Source: Blattamonas nauphoetae (lineage: Eukaryota > Preaxostyla > Oxymonadida). Taken from it: a DNA stretch of 64,000 nucleotides. Of this stretch, positions 43,857-54,707 are shown in pieces (positions within the stretch are counted from its first letter, which is position 1; every line of letters begins with the position of its first letter). The translations under genes were made by a program, and so were the position numbers. The notes beneath the pieces are model-generated. The model saw only the letters and a list, made by a program, of their open reading frames with translations. It searched no databases and had not been told where the DNA came from. The DNA lies in NCBI GenBank assembly GCA_033064195.1, contig JARBJD010000191.1, positions 1-64,000 on the forward strand, written 5' to 3'.

Positions 43857-43900
43857 TCAACAGGGAACCCACGAGCATCCGCATCGTGGAGAAGGTAGAA

Positions 43901-44683
43901 ATGTGTGGAAAGAAAGTTGTCCACATGAAACCTAGAAGAATCAGTGAATGGAAGTTCCGAAAATTGTTGTTCAGACAGAAGAAGGCGAATGAAGGTCCTG
44001 ATCCAAACAACTCCATGGGTTGTCTGCAACTGTCGAAACACAAAGTGCAAACGAATACCTGTTCATCTGTTCAAAAAAATCATACACCCTTTATACTCAT
44101 AAAAGATGTCGGCGACATCAAAACAGTTGCCCAACTCACCGAACCATTTGAAGCTCTTGCCAGCGATTTGGAAGCTGGAAACGATTATGACAAACAAACA
44201 TCCGCACAGGCACATGTTCTTCTGAATCAAGCGGGGTCTATTTGTGTCAAGTTGTATTCAGACACGAACATACGCAACCCTCTCTTCGATCCTCGCGATG
44301 GTTCATTCGACAGTTTCATCAAATCTCTTGTGTCGCTCCTGCGATGTTCCAAAAAGGAACTCGTCATCTCCATTCTCTCCCTTTTGTCCGAATTGTGTCA
44401 TGGTGTCCTCTCACCGACTCGTTTCCATTTCATCGAAGCTGGACTGTTTTCTCTCCTCCCACAAGACTTTTATCTGCAGGAAATGCATTTGATTCCGAAT
44501 CCACAATTATTTCTGACCGATATTGTGTACTGGTTCATCCGATGCTCTCAACCTGTCCCAATAATTTTGAAAAGAGCCAAAACACTATGGATGGTTTCAC
44601 TTTTTTTATTTTTCTCCAAATTCTTAAAATCACTCAAATATGATGGAAAAGGGGTTTGTTTCGAAATTGAGCTTCGATCGTGA
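43901..44683 (+). pseudogene. 5' half of a helical-family gene
   Basis: From the ATG at 43901 the frame reads through the N-terminal family landmarks (QLTEPFEALASDLEAGNDYD, SLVSLLRCSKKELVISILSL, FIEAGLLFSLLPQDFYLQEM-like and LFLTDIVYWFIRC). It then leaves family sequence at about 44560 and ends in unrelated, AT-rich sequence. The FFRPIEPFLDFI segment and everything after it are missing. The matching 3' half of a copy begins about 0.8 kb downstream. Confidence 0.65.
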
Positions 44684-45389
44684 CGAGAAACGACACTTTT
44701 TTGAAACGCCAATTGAACACATTTATTGTTTCAAAAACAGATGAGAGAAGATCATGAGGTGAGACAATGTGAAAAAAGAAGGTTCTACAATGGAGAGTAC
44801 GGATAAGATGTATTGTGAAGAAATAGAGGCAAAATACTCAATAGTCTCGAAAATGCTCTATTGCACTTGAATTATCAGTTGAAATTAGATTTCTGCATGA
44901 ACCCAGGAGTACAAGTATTTTTTCTTGAATTGGACACATGTTTGCACCCATCTGGCAAGATCATCATCGATCGTGTCCTAAACACTCCTTTCCTTTGTCT
45001 ATCTGAAATTATGAGAGATAATTGAGAACAAACAGGTTTTATATGTCTGTTTGACACTGGTGAAGAGACATTGGGACATCATTATCTTAATCTCCAAGAG
45101 TAACCGTCATGGAAAAAGAGAATCCGCTTTCAGGTGCTACGAGTTTCAAAGAAAGTGAAAAGAGCACACCCGATCTTCACACATGTGACTTGATGTACAT
45201 CGATCTGAGTGGAACGCAGTTTATCAAAGGTGGAGCAGTGAGGTCACAATGAAGGTTGGAGAGTCAGTGCTTGAAAAGAGGATGTGTAGAAACGAAGTTT
45301 TGAGAGAAGATATCCGTGGAGATTGAGGACTTTAATCTGTTCCTGGAACAAGAATAGACAGAATTTGATAGAAAGACCAGTGAAACGGA
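44684..45389. other. Sequence separating two half copies
   Basis: About 700 bp, AT-rich, with no gene seen. A ~24-bp inverted pair (44556-44580 and 45394-45415, sharing CCAATAATTTTGAAA) brackets it, which may reflect an inversion or an inserted element whose identity I cannot establish. Confidence 0.35.
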
Positions 45390-45840
45390 TGGATTCTTTC
45401 AAAATTATTGGGACACCTGACAATGCCCAATTTTGTTGCGAACAATGCGAAGTATCGATGGAAGCATTCGAAACGTCATTCTTCGACAAGTTCTTCCGTC
45501 CAATCCAACCATTTCTGGAGTTCATTTGCATAAATCGACACAAAATCGCAGATTCTTCTCAATCTCACCATTTCACGTATCTCCTCGGATCAATCATGGC
45601 ATTCTCGCCATTCCTGGAACAGATGACTCAATACATCTTGTCTTCTCCAGCTGCGACTGCCTGCATCGACAGCCTTCTCTTTTTTCGAAACAGAACAAAT
45701 GACGAACCAGCTCATTGGGACTCTCTTGGACGAACTGCCTGTCTCGCAGAAGACAGAGACAGCTGTTCAACACCGATTCAGGTTGGTGTTTGGACACCTG
45801 CGCACAGAAGGCCTGTCCGATGCACTTGAGCTGCATCTGA
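45390..45840 (+). pseudogene. 3' half of a helical-family gene, frameshifted
   Basis: Carries SFFDKFFRPIQPFLEFICIN and FSPFLEQMTQYILSSP, then changes frame near 45700 to continue RLVFGHLRTEGLSDALELHL. The N-terminal half is absent. Together with 43901-44683 it may represent one gene that was split, or two separate partial copies. Confidence 0.6.
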
Positions 45841-46089
45841 TCATTCATCAATCTCGCTCGTTCATTCTCCGAGCACTCTCTCTTCAGTACTTGAATTGTT
45901 CCTTTTATGTGTTCACCTCCAATCCTTACCGAGTGTCACTCCCATCTGATGATGTCTTTCATATTCTGATTGACATGATCGGAGAAACATCCTGCCCTCT
46001 GTGCACCTCCACCACTAAGCAAGCAAATCCTGGACAGCATCACACCTGGAGCTGGAAATATCTTTTCCGTCGACTCTAAGATTCCAAAT

Positions 46090-46383
46090 CATGATCATAA
46101 ACCAGATGGATCTTGTTCTGGTTTCACCGAATCAATGATCCCGCTCCTCACATCGTCCAACGAAGATATTGTGAAGTCTACACTCAGACTTCTTGCTCAA
46201 GCAGTGACTGGGGGATCGTTTCACAGAGCGCCTTGGGCAGATTCTCGAATTCTCATTCTTGCTGGAAGAGATCACTCAGTTCGGGCTGTTTTTGCGGTTC
46301 TCATCCAGATTTCTCTCACGAAATCGAACGTTCTGCATCTTCCCGAAAGTCGAAAAACTGACCCCAAACACCCTTTTTTCTGA
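46090..46383 (+). pseudogene. Fragment of the helical family
   Basis: Reads CSGFTESMIPLLTSSNEDIV and KSTLRLLAQAV, the family's central helices, then departs. About 45 family residues survive. It lies just upstream of an unrelated intact gene. Confidence 0.55.
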
Positions 46384-46716
46384 GAACCGATCCCAAAACT
46401 CTCTAAACAATCAAAGAAACATCGGTTTCATTCCTTTCACTTATCGAACAGATTCTGACTGCAATGATTCAGAAGTCGGAATGAAAGGATAGAAGACCTG
46501 ATTAATCTGTTCACAGAGACCGATAGAAGGGATTTCAAGCATCTTGGTGTGATCTCGCCCATTACCGATGTTACAGGGCTTGAGCCCAAGAATCAAAACC
46601 GGTCACAAAGGGAGACAACTAATGAAAATCCACTGAGTCCCAATTTTGTCACTCCAATTTGTGATTCATCGTCTTCTTCTCAGATCACACATCGTCGGAA
46701 TCCTGGAAATCCAAAT

Positions 46717-47823
46717 ATGGGACATCAAAAATCAAGAACGATGTTCTTCCTCTTTACTCTACTCTCTGCTTCAAGCTTCCGCCGCCCAAACCTTCCCGGT
46801 GACGCACCAAAGCACATTGCGCTTGCTGACCTCGATGCTGCAGCTGGGACAGTCAATCTGAAGATGACATACGCCGAACGGTCCGATGTCCAGGCCGGAT
46901 CCTCCATGGATCTCGGGTTCGCCGAACAGCCGTACGATGAGGAAGATCCTGTTGGGGTCTTGATCAACATTCCAAAAGCCGCATCTGTTGGAGACGACAA
47001 GATCTACACTCACACAATCACCGATCTCGGAAAGTCGTTGTTGTATGGGAAGACGTACACTTTGATGGCCTACAGACATATTGACGATGATGGTCGAGAT
47101 GATTGTCCAACGGACTTACTCATCATTGGGAAACTGCTCAACGTCACGCTGACTGCCTCAAGCAAGAGCACGTACACACTCAAGTGTGAAGTCGCTGCCA
47201 ACGTTCAAACTGCAACCACTCTCACCGTCAAGTTCACAGCTGGGACGACCACAATCAGCAAGGATGTCGTCATCGCTGAGAACACGAAGGTCAAGGAAGT
47301 CGAGATCGATGTTGTGACAACAGCTGCCGAGAACAAGCTTCTCGCTGGAACAGAATACACCATCTCGTGCGAAGGGTACGAACCCACAGTCACCAAGTTC
47401 ATCCCCGCCGACAACAACAAGCTGACTGGAGAATCGTCGCTCGTGAAAGAAGGAGAGAAGGAAGACGGAGCGAAGGACAAGGTCACAGTCACTCTCCGCA
47501 ACGCCCTCCTCCCAGCTGAGGCCGGTCTTCCGCAAGGATACACCCAGAAGCTCACTCTGAAGGACACCGCTCCAGCCAAGGCCAACGGAGAGCGCAAACT
47601 TGACAAGAGCGACAAGTTCAAGTGGACCCACGCTGCTGGCTCTGTTGCTGTTGAGTATCTGTTCAAGGACTGCCCGATCAAGAAGACGAGCACTGTCACA
47701 GCCACTCTCGTCATCTCCGACGAGCTCACTTTCGAAGATCAGCCCATCACGTACGACGCCGGTGCCAAGAGTGTTGCTTCAGTTGTCGCTGTCATCGTTG
47801 CTGTGCTTGCCATCGTTTTCTAA
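46717..47823 (+). CDS. Secreted surface protein with Ig-like repeats and GPI-type C-terminus
   Basis: 368 residues from the ATG at 46717 (an ATG at 46741, directly before MFFLFTLLSASSF, is an alternative). The N-terminus is a signal peptide. The body is Thr/Lys/Val-rich beta sequence with two or three related units (LNVTLTASSKSTYTLKCEVA, DKVTVTLRNALLPAEAGLPQ, STVTATLVISDELTFEDQPI). It ends in a short hydrophobic run SVASVVAVIVAVLAIVF with no basic tail, typical of a GPI-attachment signal. Third positions are strongly enriched in C and G compared with its neighbours (AAG, GTC, ACC, CTC), suggesting high expression. Upstream in-frame codons to 46549 look like 5' leader. Confidence 0.75.
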   Translation: MGHQKSRTMFFLFTLLSASSFRRPNLPGDAPKHIALADLDAAAGTVNLKMTYAERSDVQAGSSMDLGFAEQPYDEEDPVGVLINIPKAASVGDDKIYTHTITDLGKSLLYGKTYTLMAYRHIDDDGRDDCPTDLLIIGKLLNVTLTASSKSTYTLKCEVAANVQTATTLTVKFTAGTTTISKDVVIAENTKVKEVEIDVVTTAAENKLLAGTEYTISCEGYEPTVTKFIPADNNKLTGESSLVKEGEKEDGAKDKVTVTLRNALLPAEAGLPQGYTQKLTLKDTAPAKANGERKLDKSDKFKWTHAAGSVAVEYLFKDCPIKKTSTVTATLVISDELTFEDQPITYDAGAKSVASVVAVIVAVLAIVF

Positions 47824-48903
47824 GCCAGTTGGTTGAAGAAGAGAACACTCACGCTGAAGAACGATTGTCTGTCTGGTCTGACATGAACGAATTCAACGTT
47901 ATCACACTTCATCCTCTTTTGAACCGATTTGATGTTGATTTCTGAAAACCGTGTTGAGAATGCAGTTTGTCCACAATTTCAAGAATGGTCCTGAGGTGTG
48001 TTTTTGTCCATTCGGTCTATCCGAATCTCTTCGAAGTCACTTTCGTCTGCTTTTCTTCCACATTCTCCCTTCATCGCGCTCGAACTTCAAAACGACGACG
48101 ATGTGAACGATGAAATCTATCACGAAGAAACGAGGATCTAATTGGTTCCAATTTGCTGAGAAAATAACTTTGTAAGTTCGCATCTTTAAAAGTAGGAGTC
48201 ATTCACGAATCTGCGAAAGGGTGAGAACCAGTGTCTTGGAATGAGATGGATCAGCATTCCTCGCTGTGTTGAAGGAGTGGATGATTCTCAACACGCGGAG
48301 AAGCAGACGACGATTGGGGAATTGGTGTTGAAGGCCGACGTGGATGACGAAAAGGTGAAGAGTGACTCTGACTCACACCAAAAGACGGAATTGAGTGGAT
48401 TGAGCGGGAAAGCAGCGAATATGTCATCGTCCTTCGATCGATCTCCAGCCATCCAACGAATGATGCGATGCTTCTTCCAAGGATGACGGAATCTCACAAT
48501 TCGATGAGATAATGTCGATTACTCGCTGTGTATGTGCAAAGATAGCGTGTTGATTACTTCTATTGGCCTTCCAATAGCAAGATGCACCGTCCTAATCCAA
48601 ACTCACCTGTTTGTGTGTTTGTGTCTGATGTTAAACAACATCGGTGCCCTGAATGTTGCAGGTGAACTTGCAATGAGAGAGGGATATTGATTCAAGACAG
48701 TTTTGCCCATCAAAACAATCAATTAAACAGCAAACCATAATTCGTCCAATATTCTCGGAGAACGACTCGCCTACAAAAGTTATTTACACGATTCCACTAA
48801 GATAGATAATAGCCAATCAATGAAACAATGATTGCATCTCGTAACAAAACATATTACAGTGAGAACTCATCTCAACGGAATGTGGAATTGTATGTTGGGT
48901 GTG
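47824..48903. other. No confident gene
   Basis: About 1.1 kb. A plus-strand frame at 48241-48486 of 81 codons (EKQTTIGELVLKADVDDEKV) has an ATG and charged composition but no family resemblance. It might be a small gene or fragment, and I do not call it. Confidence 0.35.
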
Positions 48904-49930
48904 TTAGGAAATAATCTCCATTTTGCCGCCAGGTGGAGCAGATGGAAGAGCACCAAGGTCCATTCTTGCCTTGAATTCCGGATTCTGGGCTGGCTGCGGC
49001 TCGTCGTCCTTGCTGTTCCGATCCGCCACGGCAGACACGTGGAAGTCGTCCGGAGCGTAGTCCCAAGTGGCATATTGTGACGTCTGCTCTTCTGGTTCCT
49101 TTCCGAGAGCGGCTGTGCTTTTGAAGCTCTTCGGAATGAAGCAGTGCAATCGAAGTTCGTGACAGTCTGATTTCCGCTTCAAAACCGACGCGCACACTGT
49201 GACTGTCTCCTTCGACGCAACAGCAGCGTCCAATTTCTTAAACACGGCTTGGTTGAAGCGGTAGACCCGCAGTTTGACGGGTTCGGGATGGGCCGAGGGA
49301 TCGAGGTCCGTGCACGTGAAATCCGCCAGATGGTACGCGCCCCCCTCCAGCTCTTCATGGGCCAGCAGCGAGCGAGCGGTGAGGACGCCGGTGAGGAACA
49401 TGGCGCGGTTCTCGTAAAACCGGACGAAGAACAGATCCGCTGACTTTTGGGCGCTGACACCGAAGAAGCGGCAGAAGTCCAGCCACGTGAAGGGAATGAC
49501 CGGCTCGGAGCTGGCGAGTGGGACGGCTGTCAGCTTGTGGGATCCGAAGGTTCCTGATCAGACGAGGAGGGGCAGATGAGGATATAGCGAGGTGCATACC
49601 AAGCGAGGTGAGTCTCCCTTTGAATGTGCTCGTTGCACCAACAACAAAGGCTGGGTAAGTCTGTCGGGTTTCGTCGTTCAGACACAAAGTGACGTCGTAT
49701 CGTGTTCTCGACGATTCTGAAGGGTTCATGACGAACTGCACCCATCTGTCTGACACGGTAGCCACGGTTCCTTCCCATTCAACAACTTTCCCTTTGTATT
49801 TTGTCTCGAACGAGTACATCAGATTTTCGAATTGGCGAAGAGAGCAGTGACGGAGGTAAGAGGACCATGTGTCGTCTGAAGGTTGTGGAAGCGGGTAGTC
49901 AAATGTCTGGTAAACTGTTTGATTTCCCAT
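48904..49930 (-). CDS. Unknown protein with OB-fold-like N-terminal region
   Basis: Two exons joined by a 46-nt intron (49554-49599, GTATGC...CAG) give 326 residues exactly in frame. The N-terminal half has KYKGKVVEWEGTVATVSD, then YDVTLCLNDETRQTYPAFVV and TFKGRLTSLG, the strand pattern and GK-V-W-G-V start seen in small OB-fold domains. The second half has FTWLDFCRFFGVSAQ, FFVRFYENRAMFLTGVL and CHELRLHCFIPKSF, followed by an acidic Pro-rich tail. It is not assigned to a known family. The start is the ATG at 49930. It is well conserved in codon pattern and looks like a genuine expressed gene. Confidence 0.7.
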
Positions 49931-49996
49931 GTTGATAGCAAAGAGTTTGGAGAAAAGCTGACCCTTTCTTCTTTTAAATGGATAGTAAGATCAGAC

Positions 49997-50248
49997 TCAG
50001 TTGATGACAAATCTGGTATCAACCACGAATATCGAAGTGAATAAAAACGCCAGAAACACATTGATCCCGCACACAGGCTTCATTCCACTTCGACACCGAA
50101 TAAGGACCTGACGAAGTTCGTTGACAACATACGTATGATCACTTGAATCTGAGAAACTAAAAGTCAAAAAAAAGTGAAGAGACAAGACATCGTTTCGATT
50201 GAACCAAAAAGAAGACGCCCTCACCATCTTCCACAACGTTTCACACAA
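49997..50248 (-). CDS. Possible small membrane-anchored protein
   Basis: A short frame ending HTYVVNELRQVLIRCRSGMK then VCGINVFLAFLFTSIFVVD and a TGA. The single C-terminal hydrophobic segment would suit a tail-anchored protein. A GT-AG intron between about 50150 and 50225 may be present, and the 5' part is unclear. Weak evidence. Confidence 0.25.
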   Translation of the reverse strand: MCETLWKMVRASSFWFNRNDVLSLHFFLTFSFSDSSDHTYVVNELRQVLIRCRSGMKPVCGINVFLAFLFTSIFVVDTRFVIN

Positions 50249-50667
50249 AATGACAACTATTCTTGTCTGACATCATTCAAGCATCTTGCTACTTCCATCA
50301 TTCAGAAAAAGTGAGTGCCGGTATTTCATCCACCTGTTCTCTGTCTCGTGGATTCCCATCCATCCTTTGGATCTTCACATTTCCGGGACAGAAAGTGACT
50401 ACGAAATAGAGAGCGCAGGCTTTTCTTGCCAACCACATCTAGAAAAGCCACTCACACGAATCGATGTGTGTACTGGGACAGAATATTAACAATTTGGTGT
50501 GAGAATGATCCTTGCTGAAGGAGAAAACAGAGTTTTTGGGGAAAATGAAGAGGGGGGCTTTGCGACGAAACTGAAAAGTCGTCCGTGCTCCCAGAATGAT
50601 AATACGCACTGCAGTGAGCATACTGTTGCGAAATCGGAAGCTAAAAGGTCAAAAAAGTGGAATTATT

Positions 50668-53163
50668 AGACCCAACCCGAGTTTTATGGGTAATCTCGAG
50701 AAAAATGAAACAATTGAGTAAGACTGTGGACACTCGAGTTATTCATGGTTAACTCGAGATAACTCTTGAAAACCGAGTTGCACACGTTCACAACCGAATT
50801 GACACATTTCACTCGAGTTCCTTCCCATAACTGTTTTTGAGAAAAAGAACATCTGAAAAAGTTGATATTATCACTTCTTTTCAACTGATTTCTGATCATA
50901 TTAGGTGAAAAGATGGATAGTCAAGATTTGAGGGACGAAAATGTGACACCGTCACCACAACATTCACAGATCATTCTCAAACCTGGAACTCCACAAACAC
51001 CATTCCAGTGTGAGCTTTTATTTTGATATTTTGTTCTTTCTCTTTGAAGATTACGACCCTCTGCTGGAAGTTTCATTGGATTCCCGTCCCCAAGTTTCAC
51101 CATCAATTCTCCCTTCTCATCACAAAACTCGTTGACAGATTCGAGATCACTTTTTCAACACCTCAATCTTCACAATCGTCACGATCATCTGTTGATATTC
51201 GGTCAGCTTCGCCCACTATCAGGCCTCAAAAGCGAGAATCTTCAACTTCCATTGCGTCTCTTGGAGAACTCAAAAACAAACAAAGACAAGTCTTTCTGTC
51301 AGCAAAACCAATTGTGCCAATTCCAGAAAGTGGAGGAATCATTTGGTCGAAGTATGACGATGCAAACTTGTGGAAACAACTCAGATTGGAGAAAGACACT
51401 CTTCTTCATCTCTCCGCTCTCATCCAATCGAATTGTCCAGAATACAATCATCCAGGACCAAAGGGGAAACTCACTCTCAAAGATGAATTAGTCGTTTATC
51501 TTGAATGGTTGAGCTCAACAGTTAAAATCAATCGACTGGCATCGGCATTGGGAATCAGTCCAAATCTCGCATCTAAAGCAATTCTACACATTCGCCCTCT
51601 CCTGTTCACTGTCCTTCAGGAACGATATTCTGTCCCGCCTCGCCCAACTCCAAATTTTCAAGCCAATTTCCCTTTCACCGCGCTTTATATTGATGCAACA
51701 ACAATTGTTGTCCCCAGACCATTGACGGATTTTGAAGATAAGAAAGTACTTTGGGAAGGTCATCATTATTGTTATGCGATGAAGGCTCAAGTGTGTGTTG
51801 AAGCCAAACCACCCTACAAAGCGCTCTTCGTTTCTGATTGTGTTGCTGGCTCAATCCACGATGTTGCTCTACTCCAAAAGACTCTCCAACCGATCGAACA
51901 ATATCTGAACAAGACAGACCAGGAGAAAGAGCTCTATCCACAAGACAACGACCCAAAATGGGGAATTCAAGGCGACATGGGATATCTCGGAGATTTTCCA
52001 ACTCTTCGATTCAATCGTCCGAACAGAAGAAAAAAGAAAGAACAAACGAAGAAGAACAGAATGAACTCAATGTGAGAATTGCGTCTGACAGAGTTCAAGT
52101 GGAGAGATTCTTCGGAAGACTCAAATGGCTGTGGCTTCGAATGGGAGGGAAATACACTGCTGGCGTCAAACATATCACGCAAGACTTCAAAAATGCGTGC
52201 TGGTTAACCAATATTCACCTCGAAAAGGACACAATTACCGACTTCCAGACGATTTTCATGAGAGGGCTCTTTCGGCCTCTTCAAGAAAAGAATCACGAAT
52301 TCCACGGAGAAAACAACTCTATCGAAAACATCAAGCCGAGATTGAGGACTTTGAGAATGATTATGATCCAAGAACAACAGGATTCGATGGAGTCTTTGAT
52401 ATTTCAGATTCTGACTAAAATATTCATCACAATTCACAACACACACTTACTTTTCTCAATTTTGTTGAAAAATGTTCTCAAAACGACGTTGAAGAGTCTT
52501 AAACTGTCATAAATGATAAAAACTCCCACATTCTTGTTTTTCATGTTTTTTAGAAATATTTGATTTGTTTTCTGTGTCTAATTCTTTAGACAACGTCTTG
52601 CTGTTAGGCCCACATTCTGGGCATCCTCATTCTGTTTCCTGGCGACTGACATTCACTTCGACACTTGGGGAGGACCATATTAGCGCGAGCCCATGAAATC
52701 CTACCCGACCCAAGTTCCATGAATGATGTCTGCGGACAGCGAGAGGGAACCAATATCCAAGCAAGAGCGACTTACATCGAGATGACACAGAACCTACTTG
52801 AGGTAAGTTCAATTCAAATACGTAGGGGCGTCGCCGACGGTTATAGTGAGAATTTTGGAAAAATTTCGATATAAGGGTCGGATCGACTTCGAATTTTTTA
52901 AAAGAGTTTTTCTTCAATAATTTGTTTCTTTTCGTACTAATGACAAGTTATAAATGAGGAAACACGATGAAATGAATCAATTCGACGAAAGTTTGTCAAG
53001 ATCAACCTGAAAAAAATGTTATGGGGTGAGAACTCGAGTGAAGTGTGGTTTATTCGGTTTTTCTGCTGTTTATTCGGTTTTCACAAGGTATCTCGAGTTA
53101 AGTTGCGTTAACCGAATTGCCCTTCGTGATCACGAGTTTTCCCATTATACACGGGTTGGGTCT
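50668..53163 (+). mobile_element. PIF/Harbinger-like DNA transposon
   Basis: A 2496-bp element with short perfect inverted ends, AGACCCAACCCG and CGGGTTGGGTCT, flanked by ATT on both sides (50665-50667 and 53164-53166), a 3-bp target duplication. Subterminal regions carry repeated CTCGAG-TT and ACCGAATT/ACCGAGTT words on both sides (50695-50820 and 53030-53145), probably binding sites. The interior encodes a DDE transposase of the Harbinger/DDE_Tnp_4 type. It ends only 33 bp upstream of the ATG of the next gene. The terminal repeats are intact but the transposase frame is not. Confidence 0.85.
50913..52512 (+). pseudogene. Harbinger-type (DDE_Tnp_4) transposase, frameshifted
   Basis: An N-terminal exon from the ATG at 50913 (MDSQDLRDENVTPSPQHSQI) probably splices to the main frame, which starts by 51130. 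The helix-turn-helix-like KLTLKDELVVYLEWLSSTVK with LGISPNLASKAILHI precedes the catalytic core: first Asp in YIDATTIVVPRP, the GHHYCYAMKAQV segment, second Asp in VSDCVAGSIHD. The third acid lies in RVQVERFFGRLKWLW, which is in a different frame beginning near 52020 within an A/G-rich run (AGAAAAAAGAAAG). That shift separates the second Asp from the Glu. A further frame change near the C-terminus is likely (DFENDYDPRTTG in another frame). All three catalytic residues are still present as sequence, so inactivation looks recent. Confidence 0.8.
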
Positions 53164-53196
53164 ATTCTGAGAACAGATCAACCCAGAACCATTTTC

Positions 53197-54153
53197 ATGG
53201 ATCTTCCTGAGGTTTGATTCTTCTGTGTTCATCGTCGCAAGAACTATTCAGTGGAAGGAATCCCGAAGGCGAAGGATCGTCTCATCCATCAAATCAAACA
53301 ACTTGACGAACTGACCACCAAGGTCCAACTCTTCTTGAGTGGAATGATCTCCGAAACTGACAGTTTGCTCAACGACGCATTCGTTGATGATTCGTTCACC
53401 AACTCGCTCGCTGAACACATCTCAACGATTCCATCTGCAGTAGCTCAGGAAACTCTCGATCAAACCATTTCCCAAGCTCTAACGTTCAGGACCGTTGGAG
53501 CTCAAGATCCTTGCCCGCTCAGATTCGATCTTCCTCCATACTCCATCCCCTCCACCATGCCCCTCTCTCTCATCGTCCCACCTTTCAACGTGTATGCCTT
53601 CACAATCCCAAACTTCACGCATTCCGCTGAATATGACGAATTCGTCGAATCCCCCTCGTCCATGACGCCTCCCTTCCCATTCAAGTTCAGACTGCGAGTG
53701 TGGCCGAGGGGATCTGCTCGGGAAGACAGTCCTGAAGACATTCGGGTTGCCATCGTGTTGGAGAGAGGATACTCAACAATTGTGGAAGAGTTTGAGAAAA
53801 CACTTCGTCTCAGAGAAAGCCCGAAAGATGATACAACAATTTACAGTCTTCGGAAACCATACACATTCGATGTTCGAGTCGAGATGCTATCTGAATATCC
53901 TGAGAAAGCGAAAAAGTCGAGTCAGTTCCCATTTCGGAAAGAGGGCATGGCGGAATTCAAAGTTGGAGAAGAAGTTGTGTTGACGTCGTTCATCAAGAAG
54001 AAGGAGGTTGTTGATGGAAGATTGATGTGGCAGGAGCGTCTGGCAGCCCACTTTCTGTTCGGTTGGAGATTCCCGAACTACATGCGAATGGCTGATGCAT
54101 ATCATCTCAGTTTCCTCGAATGGAATAAAGACCTGATTCCATCAAAGAAATAG
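53197..54153 (+). CDS. Unknown conserved-looking protein with a 30-nt intron
   Basis: 308 residues. Exon 1 (53197-53211) reads MDLPE. A 30-nt GT-AG intron at 53212-53241 joins it in frame to NYSVEGIPKAKDRLIHQIKQ. The N-terminal ~90 residues are helical (KQLDELTTKVQLFLSGMISE). The rest is beta-rich with PYSIPSTMPLSLIVPPFNVY, FKFRLRVWPRGSA, RKPYTFDVRVEML, and a final FLFGWRFPNYMRMADAYHLS. A MATH/TRAF-like coiled coil plus beta-sandwich is conceivable but I see no signature. There is no ATG further upstream because the Harbinger-like element ends 33 bp before the start, so its promoter may lie in or be provided by the transposon. Confidence 0.65.
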
Positions 54154-54707
54154 ATGTTAGCTCAACACTTACATGTTCATTTCTCCCACACTTGCTCATG
54201 CACGATTGGTCCAGATGAAATGGGAGAGAAATATTGAGTGATGGTCAAGATTTCTTCGTTAAACGAGCTGTATTCATTTTTTGTTCCGTTTAAGTTCATG
54301 CACACCAGTCTTTTTGTCTTTACAAGGAGAACACCACGATCATGCCCATTTCCGAGTCAATCTCAAAACAGTTGTGGTATATCCACACCATCCAAACAAA
54401 ATCCGTTCAGAATTGCATGGAAGGAGTAATTTAGATGAGAACAGCGTATTTTCCATGAACAATTTCGATCCAACCATAACACGGTTCAACATTCAAAATG
54501 CTCCCAAACCAGACACAATCAACAATTTCAAACTCGTTTGGATCCGAACACACCTCGGGTGGACTGGTTTGGATTTATCGTGTCGCTTTTCAGTCAATAT
54601 TCGCGTTTTCATTTTGGTGATCCATTCCAGTTCATTTTCTCATCTTTCCATTGACTTTCTGTCTCTTTTGAATGATTCCCGCCCATCTTTCGATACTCTC
54701 CTTGTAG
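54154..54707. other. Spacer or upstream exons, unresolved
   Basis: About 550 bp. The plus strand is open from 54281 (PHHPNKIRSELHGRSNLDEN, NNFDPTITRFNIQN) and then runs into CT-rich sequence with an acceptor-like CCTTGTAG just before 54708. These might be earlier exons of the following gene, but no convincing joins were found. Confidence 0.35.

Noticed and set aside
53251-53253. GTG as the start of the gene at 53197-54153
   Set aside because: Eukaryotic genes rarely start at GTG, and an in-frame ATG exon with a 30-nt GT-AG intron lies directly upstream.
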